DNA from: an uncultured Collinsella sp.
GTDB lineage: Bacteria; Actinomycetota; Coriobacteriia; Coriobacteriales; Coriobacteriaceae
Direction of reading: 5' to 3'
Length of the DNA: 7,808 nucleotides
NCBI GenBank assembly: GCA_900555815.1
Contig: USMR01000034.1
Location: 1-7,808 of the forward strand
The position numbers and the translations under genes are program-made. The notes under the pieces were generated by a model. It saw nothing but the letters and a program-made list of their open reading frames with translations, was not told the origin of the DNA and did not search any database. Positions 5,451 through 7,808 of the stretch are shown one piece after another (the stretch's first letter is position 1; each line of letters starts with the position of its first letter).

Positions 5451-6338
5451 CTACCAGCTCAGCAGCTCGTAGCCGTCCTCGGTCACCACGAGCTGTACCT
5501 CGCACTGGGCCGAATCGCTGCCGTCCTTGGTGCGCACGCACCAACCGTCACCCTTGCTGATCTTGATGTCGGGCGCTCCGGCATTGACCATGGGCTCAAT
5601 GGTAAAGACCATGCCCGGAGCCATGATGGTGTCCACATCGGGTGCCTCGGTGGTAAAGCCCACAAACGGGTCCTCGTGGAACTCCTTGCCGATGCCGTGT
5701 CCGCCGTACTCGCGCACCACGCTAAAGCCGGCGTCCTCGACCGTCTTTTGTACGGCCTCGGCCATAACGGACAGCGGCAGCCATGGCTTGACGGCCGCCA
5801 GGCCCGCCTCCACGCTGGCGCGGGTGACGTCGACAAGACGCTGGCGCTCGGCAGAGACCTCGCCGATGCAGAACATGCGGCTCGAGTCGCTAAAGTAGCC
5901 GTCCAAAATCGTGGAGCAGTCCACGTTGATGATGTCGCCCTCGTGCAGCACGTCTGTATCGCAGGGGATACCGTGACAGACCACATCGTTGATCGAGGTG
6001 CATACGCTCTTGGGGTAGCCTTCGTAGTTGAGGTCGGCCGGCGTACCACCGTGCTCGACGGTGTAGTCGTAGATCATCTGGTCGATCTGGTTGGTGGTCA
6101 TGCCTGCGGCGATGTGCTCGCCTACGTAGTCGAGCACGCCTACGTTGATGGCTGCCGAGCGCTTGATGCCCTCGATATCGGCGGGCGTCTTGTAGAGCGT
6201 GCGGGGCAGAACCTCCCAGCCCTCCTCCCACAGGCGCTCGAGGCGCTCGTCGAAGGCGCTGTGACATTTCTTATATTTTTTGCCGCTGCCGCACCAGCAG
6301 GCGTCGTTGCGGCCGGGTACGGGTCCTTTGTCATACAT
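5451..6338 (-). CDS. map: Type I methionine aminopeptidase with N-terminal SEC-C zinc motif
   Basis: This 295-residue enzyme removes the initiator methionine from new proteins at the ribosome. The N-terminus (9-26) is a SEC-C motif, GRNDACWCGSGKKYKKCH, with Cys14, Cys16, Cys25 and His26 as zinc ligands; this extension is known in some bacterial type I enzymes. The pita-bread catalytic domain follows from about residue 45. Its metal ligands are all present and spaced as in E. coli MAP: Asp140, Asp151, His214 (GGHGIG), Glu248 (TIEPM) and Glu280 (AQCEVQ), plus the substrate-binding His122 (CHGIP). The ATG lies 6 bases after AAAGGAAG. A strong terminator follows, and the upstream gap to the radical SAM gene holds a 20-bp inverted repeat, so it is probably transcribed alone. 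Confidence 0.96.
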   Translation of the reverse strand: MYDKGPVPGRNDACWCGSGKKYKKCHSAFDERLERLWEEGWEVLPRTLYKTPADIEGIKRSAAINVGVLDYVGEHIAAGMTTNQIDQMIYDYTVEHGGTPADLNYEGYPKSVCTSINDVVCHGIPCDTDVLHEGDIINVDCSTILDGYFSDSSRMFCIGEVSAERQRLVDVTRASVEAGLAAVKPWLPLSVMAEAVQKTVEDAGFSVVREYGGHGIGKEFHEDPFVGFTTEAPDVDTIMAPGMVFTIEPMVNAGAPDIKISKGDGWCVRTKDGSDSAQCEVQLVVTEDGYELLSW

Positions 6339-6363
6339 GGCTAACTTCCTTTCATCCGCAGCT

Positions 6364-6369
6364 AGTATA
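6364..6369 (-). promoter_or_regulatory. Candidate -10 box of the methionine aminopeptidase gene
   Basis: The minus strand reads TATACT, 5 of 6 matches to the consensus, about 26 bases upstream of the start codon. The expected -35 position falls at 6387-6392, at the edge of the inverted repeat, where no good hexamer is present (CTTTTA). Confidence 0.35.
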
Positions 6370-6390
6370 GCCCACCCACGCGTCCATAAA

Positions 6391-6457
6391 AGTTGCGGTG
6401 ATATAGTTCCGATTTAAGCGGTTTAACAGCACAAATAGGAACTATATCACCGCAACT
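6391..6457. repeat. 67-bp element: perfect 20-bp inverted repeat with 27-base centre
   Basis: Positions 6391-6410 (AGTTGCGGTGATATAGTTCC) are the exact reverse complement of 6438-6457. Inside, after one mismatch, ATTT (6412-6415) pairs with AAAT (6433-6436), leaving a 17-base loop. Neither end is followed by a T-run, so it is not a normal terminator, and no direct target duplication is seen at the edges. It lies between the radical SAM and methionine aminopeptidase genes and its left end touches the probable -35 region of the latter. It looks like a small non-coding mobile or palindromic repeat, or a large operator. Confidence 0.75.
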
Positions 6458-6498
6458 GATGGGGCGGGATGGCGGGCATTAGCTGCTGCGTGGTTTTG

Positions 6499-7272
6499 CT
6501 AGTAGCTCACCTGGCAGGGAATGCCGAGGGCGCGCACACGCGCGGCAATGGCGTCGAGGACGTCGGGTGCTGCTTTGGCAAGGCCGGTGACCGGTGTCTC
6601 GCGCGCCACCGTGTAGATGGTCGCCTCCTGCGGACGAATGCGCTCGAGTGCCGCGAGCCAAGGGCCAACGTACTCCTCGCCGGTATTGTCGAGAGGATTG
6701 CCCTGGTGTTCGCCGGTCAAAAACATCGTCTGGATAATGACGTGGCCGTTAAAGCTCGCGAACGTCTCGATCTGGTGCTCCACATCGTAGGGGCCAACGG
6801 GTTGATCGAGCAGCTGGATAAATGCCGGGTCGACCGTATCGAGCTTGAGGATGTTGTCGTCGACCATCATGAGCGCGTCGTGTACCTGGGGACGGTCGGC
6901 GCGCGTGCCGTTGGAGAGCACGGCGATCTTGGAGTTTGGGGCAAACTCGTCGCGCAGCGCGACAGCGCCGGCGATGGCCTGCGGAAACTCCGGTGCGGCG
7001 GTGGGCTCGCCGTTGCCGGCAAACGTGATTACATCGGGCAGCTCACCTTCGACTGCCATCTCGCGCAATTTGGCCTCGAGTGCATCGAGCACCACGGCAG
7101 CCGTGTTATACGATTCGTGACAGGGGCGCTCGGCATTGAGACCGTTCTCGCAGTAGATGCAGTCGAACGAGCAGAGTTTCGAGGAGAGCGGGAGCAGGTT
7201 GACTCCCAGCGAAAGGCCCAGCCGCCGCGAATGCACCGGGCCGAAGATAATGTCGTGAAATAGCGCTGTCAT
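6499..7272 (-). CDS. Radical SAM protein (COG0731-like Fe-S oxidoreductase)
   Basis: This 257-residue radical SAM enzyme binds a 4Fe-4S cluster through Cys34, Cys38 and Cys41 (CSFDCIYC, the CX3CX2C motif) and should cleave S-adenosylmethionine to a radical. FGPVHSRRLGLSLGVNLLP before the cluster, GNGEPT (86-91) and SNGT are shared by a group of short radical SAM proteins of unknown substrate; the GNGEP block is the SAM-binding GGE-type motif. The length fits a compact enzyme without an auxiliary cluster domain. Unlike the other genes here, its ATG has no Shine-Dalgarno: the leader is AT-rich and belongs to the atypical spacer that begins near 7273. Arg16 and Arg17 use CGG CGG, an uncommon codon in the neighbouring genes. 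Either this gene starts at a composition boundary or its 5' end comes from another genome. The reaction is not identifiable. Confidence 0.85.
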   Translation of the reverse strand: MTALFHDIIFGPVHSRRLGLSLGVNLLPLSSKLCSFDCIYCENGLNAERPCHESYNTAAVVLDALEAKLREMAVEGELPDVITFAGNGEPTAAPEFPQAIAGAVALRDEFAPNSKIAVLSNGTRADRPQVHDALMMVDDNILKLDTVDPAFIQLLDQPVGPYDVEHQIETFASFNGHVIIQTMFLTGEHQGNPLDNTGEEYVGPWLAALERIRPQEATIYTVARETPVTGLAKAAPDVLDAIAARVRALGIPCQVSY

Positions 7273-7340
7273 GGTGCGAAATTAAGAATTAAGAATTAGG
7301 AATTCAAAATTAATTCCTAATTTTACCAAAATACCGTTTT
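7273..7340. other. AT-rich spacer with heptamer repeats and hairpin; probable foreign junction
   Basis: After 7272 the sequence changes abruptly from GC-rich to AT-rich. AATTAAG occurs twice in tandem (7280-7293), followed by the variants AATTAGG (7294-7300) and AATTCAA. AATTAGGAATT (7294-7304) forms an 11-bp perfect stem with AATTCCTAATT (7312-7322) and a 7-base loop. Such spacers are familiar from Bacteroidota, such as Alistipes and relatives, and differ from every other intergenic region here. No Shine-Dalgarno is found before either flanking start codon. Confidence 0.6.
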
Positions 7341-7808
7341 ATGAAATTCAAATTCGGACTTTTGCCGCGCGTCGTGCTGGCCATTGCGCTGGGCGTCGCC
7401 TGCGGATTCTTCCTCCCCGGCTGGGCGACGCGCATTGCGCTGACCTTCAATGCGATTTTCGGCCAGTTCCTTTCGTTCGTCATCCCGTTGCTCATCCTCG
7501 GGCTGGTGGCGCCGGGCATCGCCGACCTGGGACGCAACGCCGGGCGCCTGCTGGCCCTCACGGCGGCGCTGGCCTATGCCTTCACCCTTTTCTCGGGCTT
7601 CGGCACCTACCTCACGGGGCGGGCGCTGTTCCCCGCATTGCTCGAAGGCGCCGCAGCCGTGCTGCCCGACGCGGCCGCAACGGCCCCCGCACCCTATTTC
7701 ACGGTTGGGATGCCACCCCTGTTCGGTGTCATGTCGGCGCTGGTACTGGCCTTCGTACTCGGGCTGGGGATGGCCTATACGCACAGCGTGAAACTCAAAG
7801 GGGTGATG
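7341..7808 (+). CDS. Dicarboxylate/amino acid:cation symporter, N-terminal part (runs off the right edge)
   Basis: The 156 codons read open to the window end, where a protein of roughly 380-430 residues is expected. The start MKFKFGLLPRVVLAIALG leads into the first membrane helix (about 7-25). A second hydrophobic stretch (about 34-60, FGQFLSFVIPLLILGLVAPGI) matches the conserved early part of the sodium:dicarboxylate symporter family (PF00375), followed by helices at about 72-92 and 122-143. Such transporters take up glutamate, aspartate or C4-dicarboxylates with sodium or protons. The ATG has no Shine-Dalgarno, only an AT-rich leader, as is usual in Bacteroidota and unlike the rest of the window. 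The wording of the N-terminus resembles Alistipes-type symporters from memory; the taxonomic statement is an inference. Confidence 0.82.
   Translation, partial: MKFKFGLLPRVVLAIALGVACGFFLPGWATRIALTFNAIFGQFLSFVIPLLILGLVAPGIADLGRNAGRLLALTAALAYAFTLFSGFGTYLTGRALFPALLEGAAAVLPDAAATAPAPYFTVGMPPLFGVMSALVLAFVLGLGMAYTHSVKLKGVM

Noticed and set aside
5133..6344. Long open frame (403 codons) on the plus strand across the dehydrogenase start, a terminator and the methionine aminopeptidase
   Set aside because: It runs through a clear intrinsic terminator and an intergenic repeat, has no family signature, and is antisense to two well-supported genes.
6391..6457. Inverted repeat read as an intrinsic terminator of the radical SAM gene
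   Set aside because: There is no T-run after the stem on either strand, and the AT-containing long perfect stem is unlike the two clear terminators in this window.
6469..7263. Open frame of 264 codons on the plus strand opposite the radical SAM gene
   Set aside because: The opposite strand has the CX3CX2C cluster motif and GNGEP. This frame shows nothing recognisable.
7280..7322. AATTAAG heptamer repeats as a CRISPR array or phage attachment site
   Set aside because: The units are 7 bases with no spacers of regular length, and no integrase gene is visible. They fit a Bacteroidota-type AT-rich spacer better.
7323..7784. Open frame on the minus strand opposite the symporter fragment
   Set aside because: It gives a low-complexity Gly/Arg/Glu-rich translation with no domain. 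The plus frame has membrane helices of a known family.

Overview
The window is a GC-rich bacterial segment of about 7.27 kb, joined at its right end to a stretch with a different character. The protein content suggests a gut actinobacterium of the Coriobacteriia, with Collinsella the best guess: an M18 aminopeptidase, a methionine aminopeptidase with an N-terminal SEC-C zinc motif, an N-terminal nucleophile (Ntn) amidohydrolase of the bile-salt-hydrolase superfamily, and a RelB/DinJ-type antitoxin with a PIN toxin. Compact gene spacing and clear purine-rich Shine-Dalgarno sites before nearly every gene fit this. The genus is inferred from the impression the proteins give, not from a search.

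Layout. On the minus strand at the left edge is the start of a 6-phosphofructokinase gene (1-395, running off the window). Upstream of it, also on the minus strand, is a membrane-anchored Ntn amidohydrolase (536-1621). The M18 aminopeptidase (1783-3168) diverges from it on the plus strand, followed by a short palindromic repeat and a textbook terminator. A toxin-antitoxin pair follows on the plus strand (3387-4254) with its own promoter and an operator-like palindrome. It converges on a minus-strand D-2-hydroxyacid dehydrogenase (4389-5324). Further along the minus strand are the methionine aminopeptidase with its own terminator (5451-6338) and a radical SAM protein (6499-7272). The last 0.5 kb (7341-7808) holds the start of a plus-strand dicarboxylate/amino-acid:cation symporter.

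The genes look like independent housekeeping and accessory units: glycolysis, peptide turnover, N-terminal methionine removal, 2-keto acid reduction, and a stress or plasmid-maintenance type TA module. No multi-gene pathway operon is visible apart from the TA pair.

The more notable non-coding structures are: (i) two copies of a roughly 45-49 bp element containing GGGACAGG with alternative hairpins, at 3169-3219 and 5344-5388; (ii) a perfect 20-bp inverted repeat (6391-6410/6438-6457) upstream of the methionine aminopeptidase; (iii) a perfect 10-bp inverted repeat at the likely promoter of the phosphofructokinase; (iv) an abrupt change near 7273-7280 into an AT-rich, heptamer-repeat spacer of the kind seen in Bacteroidota, with no Shine-Dalgarno on either side, followed by a symporter fragment resembling Alistipes-type proteins. 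The last item is best explained by a metagenome-assembly chimera or a recent transfer boundary, so the right end should be used with caution. No CRISPR array, rRNA, tRNA or complete insertion sequence was seen.
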